64,000 nucleotides of DNA. Source: Ruminococcus flavefaciens ND2009 (GTDB lineage: Bacteria > Bacillota > Clostridia > Oscillospirales > Ruminococcaceae). Position numbers and translations under genes: made by a program. This document shows, one piece after another, positions 7,690 to 15,917 of this stretch; the first letter of the stretch is position 1; each line of letters begins with the position of its first letter. The notes under the pieces are model-generated. The model had not been told where the DNA came from and did not search any database. It saw only the letters and a list, made by a program, of their open reading frames with translations. Location: positions 379,494 to 443,493 of the forward strand of contig NZ_KK211348.1 in assembly GCF_000621785.1 (NCBI RefSeq). Direction: 5' to 3'.

Positions 7690-8835
7690 ATGAGCGGAAA
7701 ATACGATAACATACTGGCTGTAAACCGCTGGAGGCTCGTGCTCGGAAGCGGCTCTGAAAGAAGCCTTGACTTTGTCGGGAGCTCAGATGAGGTCGGAAGG
7801 TTCATGGATATGGAACAGCTTCTTGACTACCTTTACGGCAATGCACAGGGAGACGATGTCCGCCGTGATGAGTGCAGACAGGGTGGGGCAGAGGATTCGC
7901 GGCTCACAGCTGCAAAGTGGATAACCCGTGTGCGGCAGCTTTTCCCTAAGTCTGCTGCGGAGGTCATGCAGCGCCATGCACTTGAGGAATTCGGCATGAC
8001 CGAATTGCTGACAGACAAGAAGATACTTGATAGCATGAAGCCCGATATGCAGCTGCTGAAAACCGTTATCCAGCTGAAGCATCTTATGCACGGTGAGGTC
8101 CTTGAAACGGCAAAGCGCATCGCCAGACAGGTAGCAGACGAGCTGCGGGAGAAGCTGGAAAACACCACACGCAGAGGAATAACAGGCAGGCTTGACCGTT
8201 CACAGCGAAGTCCTGTCCGTTCATACAGAAACATAGACATGAAGAAAACTATCAGGCGCAACCTGAAAAATTATGACACCGACCGTGAACAGCTTGTCCT
8301 TCAGGAGGTCTATTTCGGCAGCAGGATCAAGAAGTACAACAAGAAAACCGTTATCATCGCTGTTGACGAGAGCGGTTCAATGCTGGGCTCGGTGATTTAC
8401 TCCGCTGTTATGGCGCAGATAATGGCAGGAATGAGCTTTGCAGACGTCAGGCTCGTGATTTTTGATACCAATGTGGTGGATCTTTCTTCTGAGGCAGAGG
8501 ACCCTGCACAGGTGATAATGAGCATTCAGCTCGGCGGAGGAACTGACATAGGAAAAGCCCTCGGCTACTGCGAGACACTTATAACTGCTCCCCATGAGAC
8601 CTGTGTGATATGTGTCACCGACCTCTTTGAGGGCGGCAGCAGGAGCCGTCTGCTCAATACTGCACGGAGCATTATCGGCAGCAGCGCTAAGCTGAGCTTC
8701 CTCACCGCTCTTGACGAGGAGGCTGAGCCTGTGTTTGATAGGGATCTGGGTCAGAAACTTGCCGATATGGGCGCATTTGTGGGGGCACTGACCCCCGACA
8801 GGCTGGGAGAGTACATAGGCAGTCTGTTTGCATGA
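7690..8835 (+). CDS. VWA-domain protein, YehP-like
   Basis: A 381-aa protein whose C-terminal half is a von Willebrand factor A domain with a complete metal-ion-dependent adhesion site: DESGS (D226, S228, S230), the Thr of GGGTD (T285) and the Asp of VTDLFEGG (D311). An intact site suggests it binds a client through divalent metal. The N-terminal 200 residues are helical and very basic around 160-215. VWA proteins are the usual partners of MoxR ATPases, acting as adaptors that deliver substrate. It starts 4 bp after the DUF5682 gene. There is no signal peptide or membrane segment, so the complex should be cytoplasmic. Confidence 0.9.
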   Translation: MSGKYDNILAVNRWRLVLGSGSERSLDFVGSSDEVGRFMDMEQLLDYLYGNAQGDDVRRDECRQGGAEDSRLTAAKWITRVRQLFPKSAAEVMQRHALEEFGMTELLTDKKILDSMKPDMQLLKTVIQLKHLMHGEVLETAKRIARQVADELREKLENTTRRGITGRLDRSQRSPVRSYRNIDMKKTIRRNLKNYDTDREQLVLQEVYFGSRIKKYNKKTVIIAVDESGSMLGSVIYSAVMAQIMAGMSFADVRLVIFDTNVVDLSSEAEDPAQVIMSIQLGGGTDIGKALGYCETLITAPHETCVICVTDLFEGGSRSRLLNTARSIIGSSAKLSFLTALDEEAEPVFDRDLGQKLADMGAFVGALTPDRLGEYIGSLFA

Positions 8836-8862
8836 TCTTGAGTGAAAGGAGCAAAGGGTATC

Positions 8863-10623
8863 GTGAACGATCAGCTTGCCGCCGCTATCCGTAAAGCGGA
8901 CGAGGAAAGCCTTACTGCCATTGCAAACAAGGGCATATATAAACGTGCTGTCAAGGATGCCGAAGGTGCAGAAGGGGACATAACGTACTCAGGAGCTGCT
9001 GCGGAAGTATCGGTGGGCGGAGAAAAATGTGTCATAACCCTGCCTTTGGGAGAGAGCAGCTGCACCTGCCCTTCACGCACTGTCTGCCGCCATATCATCA
9101 CAGCGATCCTTCTGCTGAAAAAACAGCTTCCCGAGCAGCCGCAGGAGGCTGAGGAAGATGCTCCCTGTGAGGAGGAAGAGAACGCGGAAGCGGCTGAGGC
9201 TGCGGAGATAAAGCCTGCCGCCGAAGACAGCGATGATACTCTCAGTGAAGGCGGGCTGAAAGCGGTACGCAGCTGTGCGGAGATGTGCATGGGACTTCTG
9301 GGTGGTGTTCTCACCCATGGACTTGTCCGTATCCCCGAGACTGCCGCCGAGGACTTTGAACTTGCTGCGGTACGCTGCCATGGAGCTAAAATGGCGGAAT
9401 GTGAACGGCTGATGCGTGGGCTCGGCGGACGTATAGCTGACTGCGCCGCAAGAAGAGCGTCGTTTGACAGCAGGGCGTTTACCCGCCGCCTTCTGGAGAC
9501 TGCGGAGCACCTTGAGCATTTACTGAATGATGAAATATCTCCCGATGATCTGGGCAGCTTCCGCAGTGTGTATACGGATATAAAGGGAGATCTGGAGCTC
9601 CTTCCCGTCGGACAGAGAACTGTTTCGGGCGGCGAATATACAGGCGAGATATTCTATTTTGTCAACTGCGATACGGAGCATGAATACCGTTTTCTGACGT
9701 TTTCCGATATACGTCCTGTGTTCTATGAAACTCTGAAAAAACGTCATACGGCAGCTTGTCCCTGGGGTATGGAGACACCCCTCCGCTCCGTGATGAAGCG
9801 CCGCCTCACTCTGGTGGGAGCTAAGGTGTGTGAGGGCAGACTGTCTGCTTCAAAGGATACGGTCGTTGCGGCTTCCGTTCCTGCTGTCCTTGACTGCTCA
9901 CTGATACACAGCCTCATGGTGACTGATTTCCGTGAGATAGCCCTGAGCCTTGCGGAGAGTTCTTCCCGAAGGGAAACGGACAGGCTGTTTTTCATTTATC
10001 CGAAGCGTATGGTTCGGTATGGCTTTGACAGGAACGATCAGCAGCTTGTCATTACATTTGAGGATCACTGCGGCTGTACTGCCGACTGTATTGTGAAGTA
10101 CCGCAGTGAGTCAAAAGAATTTATAGGACAGCTTGAGCGCATATGCAGAAGGATGTCGGAACCTTCGGAAAAGATCTATACTCTGCTGGTGACTGCATAT
10201 ATCGAGGAGGGGGAGCTGCGGTTCTTCCCCATAGAGATATATGACTTCATCAAGCCCGCGGAGCTGCACACATTCAGCTTAGCGGACAAAGCCCTGAAGC
10301 TTGCGGAGGAGGGAAGCTTTGCCGCGGAGACAGGCAGACATATCGCCGCTGTTGGTGATATGCTTGAAAGGATAGTCCTGACAGGCTTGCAGTCGGAGCA
10401 TGACTGGGGACAGCTCATTGCAGAAAGCAGAAATATGGGTATGCATGGACTTGCGGGACTTACAGAGGAAACGGCAGAGGCTGCCGAAAGCTGCCGCCAT
10501 TCGGTAACGGACGGTTCACGCAGGGTGCTTGACTGCATGATAAAGCTCAACAGGTATATCATTGCCGCAGAAGAACGGACAGGAAGCGTTTCTGCACTGA
10601 GTAAACTATATAAAGGAGAATAA
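8863..10623 (+). CDS. SWIM zinc-finger protein, YehQ-like
   Basis: A 586-aa protein with a SWIM-type zinc-binding motif, C-T-C-x5-C-R-H (C67, C69, C75, H77), near the N-terminus. SWIM fingers bind nucleic acid or proteins. A Glu/Ala-rich acidic linker of about 55 residues follows, then a long domain with no family I recognise. I chose GTG 8863 rather than GTG 8842: AAAGGAGCAAAGGG lies just before 8863, while 8842 lacks a ribosome site and would place that site inside the gene. It lies 27 bp after the VWA gene and 2 bp before the DUF4132 gene. Confidence 0.85.
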   Translation: MNDQLAAAIRKADEESLTAIANKGIYKRAVKDAEGAEGDITYSGAAAEVSVGGEKCVITLPLGESSCTCPSRTVCRHIITAILLLKKQLPEQPQEAEEDAPCEEEENAEAAEAAEIKPAAEDSDDTLSEGGLKAVRSCAEMCMGLLGGVLTHGLVRIPETAAEDFELAAVRCHGAKMAECERLMRGLGGRIADCAARRASFDSRAFTRRLLETAEHLEHLLNDEISPDDLGSFRSVYTDIKGDLELLPVGQRTVSGGEYTGEIFYFVNCDTEHEYRFLTFSDIRPVFYETLKKRHTAACPWGMETPLRSVMKRRLTLVGAKVCEGRLSASKDTVVAASVPAVLDCSLIHSLMVTDFREIALSLAESSSRRETDRLFFIYPKRMVRYGFDRNDQQLVITFEDHCGCTADCIVKYRSESKEFIGQLERICRRMSEPSEKIYTLLVTAYIEEGELRFFPIEIYDFIKPAELHTFSLADKALKLAEEGSFAAETGRHIAAVGDMLERIVLTGLQSEHDWGQLIAESRNMGMHGLAGLTEETAEAAESCRHSVTDGSRRVLDCMIKLNRYIIAAEERTGSVSALSKLYKGE

Positions 10624-10625
10624 GT

Positions 10626-13600
10626 ATGCTTTACGGAGAAAAAGATCAGGAATTTGCAAAACTTGCTGAGGTGCTGAAAAGCACAGGATTCAGTGAAAAC
10701 ACCATAGACATCGGAATACGCTATATGAGCGGTGAGACTGCCGATGAAACGCTGCTTGACGGGATACAGCCCATCAGGGCAAAAAATGTGGTCAGCTGGG
10801 AACATCAGCGGATACTTGAGCGTATGAACGAAAAGGTCTTTGCCAAAAATGAAGAAGCATTCCTGAGATATGTCAGCTTTATTTTTACGGCATCGCACAT
10901 GAGCGGAGCATCGTTCATTTTTCAGGGGCAGTACTACGGCTCAAAGCATAACAATGAGAAGACCCGCACAAAGGCTCTCAGGCGCCGTTTCGGAGATGAA
11001 GCCGAGGCTATAGAGCTTGCCCTCCGTGCATACTTTCACCATGAGATAATATGCAGACCCATGTACCTGGAAACAAACGATCCCGCTCTTTGCATGAAGG
11101 CTATCGGTATGCTTGACAAATACGGCAGCGGTCAGGATCATTTTGCAAAAGCCGAGCTCGCCGTATTCGCCCTTAACAATTCACCCCTTCCCGAAAAGGA
11201 CAGGGACGCCGCAGACGATCCCATCGTAAAAAAGGCTGTTGATACGCTGATAGAAGTATATGACAGTGCCGGCAAGGTAAACGCTCATCAGTACAATTTC
11301 CTTACCGTAGCAATGGCAGAGGCTGCTCCCTTTTCCGAAAAAGCAAAGCAGATCTTTAAAGTCATGGCTGTAAATAACCTGGTGGAAGCTGCAAAGCTTG
11401 AAGGGGATTTTATCCGTTCCCACAGGAGGGTGTCACGGGTAATTGAGAGTATGCCCGAGATCATAAATGAGGATTATATACGCTATATCGCTTCGGGACA
11501 CTTCACAAACCTGAAGGAGCGCCTTGGAAAGATGGCGGAATTCGACCCGAAAAAGGTCCGTACGGTGCTTGATTCCGAGAAGGATCTTAAAGTTGCGGTC
11601 ATTTTGCAGGACGTGCTCACCGAGAAGGATCCGGGATTTGACCCGAAGGAATACGATCTGAAACGCAGAGTACAGCGCCGCGCCGAAAGAGTTCTGGAAG
11701 CATACAGCCGCGATGATCCCGCGCTAATAAGGAACTATCTTAAAGGCAAGGGCAGCTACGATGATATAAAAAGGATATTCAGCGGATACAAGAAGCTGAA
11801 CAATCTCTCGGACGGCGGCAGGAAATTCGATTATTACGGCGTTTTCGGCGCAGATGACTTTTTCAGGCGTATTTTTACCATCGTCATGACAGCAAGCGAC
11901 GACAGCTATTGCAGCCATATGAACGTTGAAGACAATACAGGCTACAAGCCATTCAATGAGGATATTGTACGTGAAAAGGAGTCCATGCAGTATATGCTGG
12001 ATGCAGGTGCGCCCCTTACTGACGCTATATCGTGCATGGGCGACCTGGCTGAGGGAGAATACGGCACAACGGTGGAAGCCTACACAAATGCTGCTGCAAA
12101 AGCCGCAGAGCAGTTCAGTGACCTCCTCGGCGGCTGTGAGCCTAAGGATATGGGCGTGAGAGGCAGGATAATTTATACAAGAGCCATCGGCAGTGACCCC
12201 GTAAAATTCAGAAAAAATCTTGCAGCCCTTGCCGATGACGGAAGCAAGGCTGTACGCACCGAGGTGATAAACGTTTTCAAGGCTCATAAGGAGCTTGCTG
12301 ATGAGGTCAGGACCCTCCTTGCTGCAAAGAAGCTGGCTAAGCGTGACATTGCTGTCACTGTGCTGGAAGCCTGGGGGACTGACGGATTTTCCGATGAACT
12401 TCAAAAGGCATTTGAAAGCGAAAAGAATGACAAGCTGAAAATACGTATCGCTGCACTTATTGGCTCGGAAAAAATAACTGCGTCTGTGCAGATAAGTGAC
12501 GATGAAATGATCAAGAAGCTCATGCGCGGAGCTTCAAAAGTGGCGTGGCTGTACAGCAAGCCCTTTGAGCCTGTTCACAGGACCGACGGTACCATTGCCG
12601 ATGAGGACTATCTCAAGGTCATGATGCTGTGTTATGCAAGCATGGAGAAGCTTGGAAGAAGCAGTCTTGCCTGCAGGCTGGCAGAGGAGCTTGACAGTAA
12701 GGAGCTGGAAGCATTTGCACAGGAGGTCTTTGCCCGCTGGTACGAAAAGGGCGCTGAGGCAAAGACAAAATGGGTGCTGTATTTCAGTGCGGTCCACGGC
12801 GGAAGCCCTATGTGCCGTGAGCTTGTTGTCCATATCAATGAATGGGGCAATTATTCCGTATATATGCAGAAAGCCATGGCTCTATATCAGCAGAACAGCA
12901 ATACCATGATTGGTATGCGTACATCAATTGCAGGCGATGCTGTAATGGCTCTGGCAATGAACGGCAGCAGCGAGGCGCTTATGACCGTTGACAATATGGC
13001 GCGCAAGTTCAAGGGCAAGTCGGTGCGCAACGCTGCGGTCAACGCTATGGCAGCCGCCGCGGACGGTCTCGGTATAACTGCCGAGGAACTGGCGGACAGG
13101 ATAGTTCCCGACCTTGGCTTTGATGAGAAGCTCTGCCGTGTATTTGATTACGGCAAGAGACAGTTCAGCGTATATATCCGCCCCTCACTTGAGCTGGAGA
13201 TATTCTGCGGAGACAAGCTGCTGAAGTCCATGCCCAAGCCCGGAGCATCTGATGATGCCGAAAAGGCAAATGCCGCATATGAGCAGTTCAAGGAGATGAA
13301 GAAGGTGATGAAGTCCGCTGTGACTTTACAGAAACAGCGCCTTGAATACGTGCTTATGTGTGACAGAAAATGGAGCACCGAGGGATGGAGAGCTCTCTTT
13401 GTAAAGAATGCCATAATGCACTGCTTTGCCATTGACCTTATCTGGGGAATTTACGAGGACGGAAAGCTCATCACCACATTCCGCTATATGGACGACGGCA
13501 GCTTTACTACCTCTGACGGCGACGAATTTGAGCTTCCGGAGAACGTGGTGATAGGTCTTGTTCACCCTATAGAGCTTTCGGATGAGCTCAGGGCTCAGTG

Positions 13601-14093
13601 GACAGAACAGCTCAGCGACTATGAGATAGTTCAGCCCTTCCCGCAGCTCTCACGCACTGTATTCCGTCCCGAACCCTCAGAGCTGGAAACAAGGCGTCTC
13701 ACCCGTTTCAAGGGGAAGGAAGCAGGCTGCCTTTCGCTGACAGGCAAGATGACAAGGCTCGGCTGGTACAAGGGGCAGGCTGAGGACGCAGGATTCTTCT
13801 ACTATTTTATCCGCGAGGACGTTTCAAGCCGAAGCGTTGCCCCCGACGGCAGTGCGCTGGTGAAGGGCTATGGTACCATGCTGATACATTCGGGAATGTC
13901 CATTGCTGCCTATGACATGGAGGATGAGTCGGTCACTGCGGAGGATATAGTATTCTTCAGGGCGGGGAAGGCTCCGAATTACTGGGACAAAGAGGATACG
14001 GAATTCGTAAAGTGCAGTGAAGTGCCGCAGCGTTATTTCAGCGAGATAATGCTCCAGCTCACTTCCGCATTGGGCAGTAAAGAGGAGAACTGA
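10626..14093 (+). CDS. DUF4132-domain protein, YehI/MolR-like
   Basis: The largest protein of the window, 1155 aa, cytoplasmic, mostly helical with probable HEAT-like repeats in the first 850 residues. The C-terminal 300 residues contain the DUF4132 region, including LTGKMTRLGWYKGQ. E. coli homologues (YehI, and the gene once called molR) have no proven function; an early link to molybdate was not substantiated. Start ATG 10626 follows AAAGGAG. The 2-bp spacing to the SWIM gene shows co-transcription. The size and repeat structure suggest a scaffold or client-recognition subunit of the MoxR/VWA machine, which is inference. Confidence 0.82.
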   Translation: MLYGEKDQEFAKLAEVLKSTGFSENTIDIGIRYMSGETADETLLDGIQPIRAKNVVSWEHQRILERMNEKVFAKNEEAFLRYVSFIFTASHMSGASFIFQGQYYGSKHNNEKTRTKALRRRFGDEAEAIELALRAYFHHEIICRPMYLETNDPALCMKAIGMLDKYGSGQDHFAKAELAVFALNNSPLPEKDRDAADDPIVKKAVDTLIEVYDSAGKVNAHQYNFLTVAMAEAAPFSEKAKQIFKVMAVNNLVEAAKLEGDFIRSHRRVSRVIESMPEIINEDYIRYIASGHFTNLKERLGKMAEFDPKKVRTVLDSEKDLKVAVILQDVLTEKDPGFDPKEYDLKRRVQRRAERVLEAYSRDDPALIRNYLKGKGSYDDIKRIFSGYKKLNNLSDGGRKFDYYGVFGADDFFRRIFTIVMTASDDSYCSHMNVEDNTGYKPFNEDIVREKESMQYMLDAGAPLTDAISCMGDLAEGEYGTTVEAYTNAAAKAAEQFSDLLGGCEPKDMGVRGRIIYTRAIGSDPVKFRKNLAALADDGSKAVRTEVINVFKAHKELADEVRTLLAAKKLAKRDIAVTVLEAWGTDGFSDELQKAFESEKNDKLKIRIAALIGSEKITASVQISDDEMIKKLMRGASKVAWLYSKPFEPVHRTDGTIADEDYLKVMMLCYASMEKLGRSSLACRLAEELDSKELEAFAQEVFARWYEKGAEAKTKWVLYFSAVHGGSPMCRELVVHINEWGNYSVYMQKAMALYQQNSNTMIGMRTSIAGDAVMALAMNGSSEALMTVDNMARKFKGKSVRNAAVNAMAAAADGLGITAEELADRIVPDLGFDEKLCRVFDYGKRQFSVYIRPSLELEIFCGDKLLKSMPKPGASDDAEKANAAYEQFKEMKKVMKSAVTLQKQRLEYVLMCDRKWSTEGWRALFVKNAIMHCFAIDLIWGIYEDGKLITTFRYMDDGSFTTSDGDEFELPENVVIGLVHPIELSDELRAQWTEQLSDYEIVQPFPQLSRTVFRPEPSELETRRLTRFKGKEAGCLSLTGKMTRLGWYKGQAEDAGFFYYFIREDVSSRSVAPDGSALVKGYGTMLIHSGMSIAAYDMEDESVTAEDIVFFRAGKAPNYWDKEDTEFVKCSEVPQRYFSEIMLQLTSALGSKEEN

Positions 14094-14130
14094 GACTGAC
14101 AGAACATCTGTACAGCGAATGGAGGGGCAT

Positions 14131-14586
14131 ATGATAGATATTGACAACATTGAGAAATACAAGGAAAACAACCGCATAGAGGCAAAAAAGGCTACAGGGG
14201 GACTTCCCGTGAGCCTGTGGGAGACCTATTCAGCCTTTGCAAATACCCTGGGCGGTATCATACTTCTGGGGGTGGAGGAGTACCCCGACAAGTCCCTGCA
14301 CCCCGTTGACCTGCCCGACCCTCAGTGGCTCATCAGCGACTTCTGGGACATTATCCGTGACAAAAAGCGGGTCAGCAGGAATATCCTCACGGAAAAGGAC
14401 GTCAGGATAGTTGAGACTGAGGGCAAGCACATCATCGTAATAAACGTACCAAGAATTGCCAGAGGCGAGGAGCCCGTCTACATCGGCGGGAGCCTCTATA
14501 CAGGCACCTACAGGCGCAGCGGCGACGGCGATTACCGTTGCAGCGTGGAGGAGGTCGCTGCCATGCTCAGAGAGATGAAAGATTAG
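14131..14586 (+). CDS. AlbA_2 (Schlafen-type) putative nucleic-acid-binding protein
   Basis: A 151-aa protein matching the AlbA_2 domain pattern: E-x-K early (RIEAKKA), an invariant-like AFANTLGGIILLGVEE segment around residues 33-48, and a C-terminal RRSGDGDYRCS segment. AlbA_2 domains often precede helicase or winged-helix regions in transcription or defence proteins; here the domain stands alone. I use ATG 14131 because GGAGGGG (14121-14127) overlaps the earlier ATG at 14119, which has no ribosome site. It lies 37 bp after the DUF4132 gene and may be a sixth member of that operon. No terminator is visible after it, only a repeat element. Confidence 0.8.
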   Translation: MIDIDNIEKYKENNRIEAKKATGGLPVSLWETYSAFANTLGGIILLGVEEYPDKSLHPVDLPDPQWLISDFWDIIRDKKRVSRNILTEKDVRIVETEGKHIIVINVPRIARGEEPVYIGGSLYTGTYRRSGDGDYRCSVEEVAAMLREMKD

Positions 14587-14709
14587 GTGTTTAGTTATGG
14601 GAGCGGCAGCATTTCTTCGCTCCATTGCCGAAGGCGGCTCAACAAGAGGACGTCCCTACAAGCTAACGGCTCGGAACTATGCACTAAGCACTATTAACTA
14701 ATCACTAAA
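14587..14709 (-). repeat. Dispersed intergenic repeat, copy A
   Basis: The reverse complement contains TAGTGCTTAGTGCATAGTTC, then a GCCGTTAGC-TTG-AGGGACG region, and ends CATAACTAAACACC. The same order of motifs is found on the plus strand at 18025-18148. The ends are imperfect inverted repeats of GTGCTTAGTG/CATAACTAAACAC type. It ends just before the -35 box of pta. No reading frame is seen. It resembles a MITE or REP-like element. Confidence 0.78.
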
Positions 14710-14713
14710 GAGA

Positions 14714-14742
14714 TTGACTTTAAGGCGGGACTGTGATATAAT
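14714..14742 (+). promoter_or_regulatory. Sigma-A promoter of pta
   Basis: TTGACT (14714-14719), a 17-bp spacer, TATAAT (14737-14742). The leader to the ATG is about 30 bases with a GGAGG site. Strong promoter, fitting a central-metabolism gene. Confidence 0.88.
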
Positions 14743-14780
14743 AGTAAGGTAAAATTTAAATCCAATGGAGGTATCTCAAA

Positions 14781-15797
14781 ATGGGAATGTTTGACAAGCT
14801 TATTACAAACCTTAAATCCAGCAAGAAAACCATCGTCTTCACCGAGGGAAGCGATCCCCGTATCCTCTCCGCTGCTGACAGACTTATCAAGGAAGACCTT
14901 ATGGGCGTTATCCTCTGCGGCAACGTTGACGAGGTTAAGGCTGCTGCTAAGAACGGCGGCTTCAATATCGACAGCGCAGAGATCCTTGACCCTGCTACAT
15001 ATCCCGAGATGGACGCTCTCGTTGCTCAGATGGTAGAGCTCAGAAAGGGCAAGATGACTGAGGAAGAGTGCCGTGCTGCTCTGGCTAAGTCCAACTACTT
15101 CGGAACTATGCTCGTAAAGGCAGGCAAGGCAGACGCTCTCCTCGGCGGTGCTACATACTCAACAGCCGATACAGTAAGACCTGCTCTCCAGATAATCAAG
15201 ACCAAGAAGGGCTCAAATCTGGTAAGCTCCTCATTCATTCTCTTCAGAGAGAAGGACGGCAAGGAAGAGAAGATAGCTATGGGCGACTGCGCTATCAACC
15301 TCAGCTATGAGGATACAGTTGACAAGGAGGGCAATGTTGTTCTCTCAGGCGCAAGAAAGCTTGCAGAGGTCGCTGTTGAAACTGCAAAGACAGCTGATTT
15401 CTTCGGCATTGATCCTAAGGTAGCTGTTCTCAGCTTCTCTACATACGGCTCGGGCAAGGGCGGCACAGTTCAGCTCAGCCACGACGCTGTTATCGAGGCA
15501 AGAAACATCGACCCCAACCTTGTAATCGACGGTGAGTTCCAGTTCGACGCTGCTGTTTCAGCAGAAGTTGCAAAGACAAAGTGCCCCGACTCAAAGGTTG
15601 CAGGACAGGCTAACACATTCATCTTCCCCCTCATCGAGGCTGGAAACATCGGCTACAAGATAGCTCAGAGACTTGGCGGCTACGAGGCTTACGGTCCTAT
15701 TCTCCAGGGCCTTAACGCTCCTATCAACGACCTTTCAAGAGGCTGCAACGCTGACGAAGTTTACAAGATGGCTATCATCACAGCTGGCATGGCTTAA
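14781..15797 (+). CDS. pta: Phosphate acetyltransferase
   Basis: Pta interconverts acetyl-CoA plus phosphate and acetyl phosphate plus CoA, the first step of fermentative acetate production with ATP gain. The 338-aa length is that of the short, single-domain bacterial form. Family signatures seen are VFTEGSDPRIL near the start, GGATYSTADTVRPALQI, SFSTYGSGKGG and the C-terminal DLSRGCNADEVY. Codon use is stricter than in neighbouring genes (TTC, AAG, CTC preferred), typical of high expression. It stands alone; an acetate kinase gene is not next to it in this window. Confidence 0.95.
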   Translation: MGMFDKLITNLKSSKKTIVFTEGSDPRILSAADRLIKEDLMGVILCGNVDEVKAAAKNGGFNIDSAEILDPATYPEMDALVAQMVELRKGKMTEEECRAALAKSNYFGTMLVKAGKADALLGGATYSTADTVRPALQIIKTKKGSNLVSSSFILFREKDGKEEKIAMGDCAINLSYEDTVDKEGNVVLSGARKLAEVAVETAKTADFFGIDPKVAVLSFSTYGSGKGGTVQLSHDAVIEARNIDPNLVIDGEFQFDAAVSAEVAKTKCPDSKVAGQANTFIFPLIEAGNIGYKIAQRLGGYEAYGPILQGLNAPINDLSRGCNADEVYKMAIITAGMA

Positions 15798-15832
15798 GCA
15801 ATGCTTTGCATTGCTTAATTCGGAATTCGGAA
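15794..15832. repeat. Perfect hairpin over the pta stop codon plus AATTCGG repeats
   Basis: TTAAGCAATGC (15794-15804), loop TTT and GCATTGCTTAA (15808-15818) form a perfect 11-bp stem containing the pta stop codon, followed by AATTCGG repeated into AATT (15818-15833). No T run follows, so it is not the terminator. It may stabilise the pta mRNA or be a short mobile repeat. Confidence 0.7.
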
Positions 15833-15883
15833 TTATTGTCGAAGCCAGATAACTGTGTAAACTAAATCTTAATGATACAAAAA

Positions 15884-15916
15884 CAGGGACTGCGTTTTTT
15901 GCAGTCCCGTTTTGTT
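15884..15916. terminator. Bidirectional terminator between pta and the anti-sigma gene
   Basis: GGGACTGC (15886-15893) pairs with GCAGTCCC (15901-15908). T-rich sequence follows on the plus strand and an A-rich tract precedes it, so it works both ways. Confidence 0.88.
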
Positions 15917-15917
15917 T

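Noticed and set aside
8842..8862. Upstream GTG start for the SWIM gene
   Set aside because: It has no ribosome site, while AAAGGAGCAAAGGG correctly precedes GTG 8863.
15837..15843. Exact 0A box TGTCGAA
   Set aside because: It lies between convergent genes after pta, far from any promoter; probably chance.
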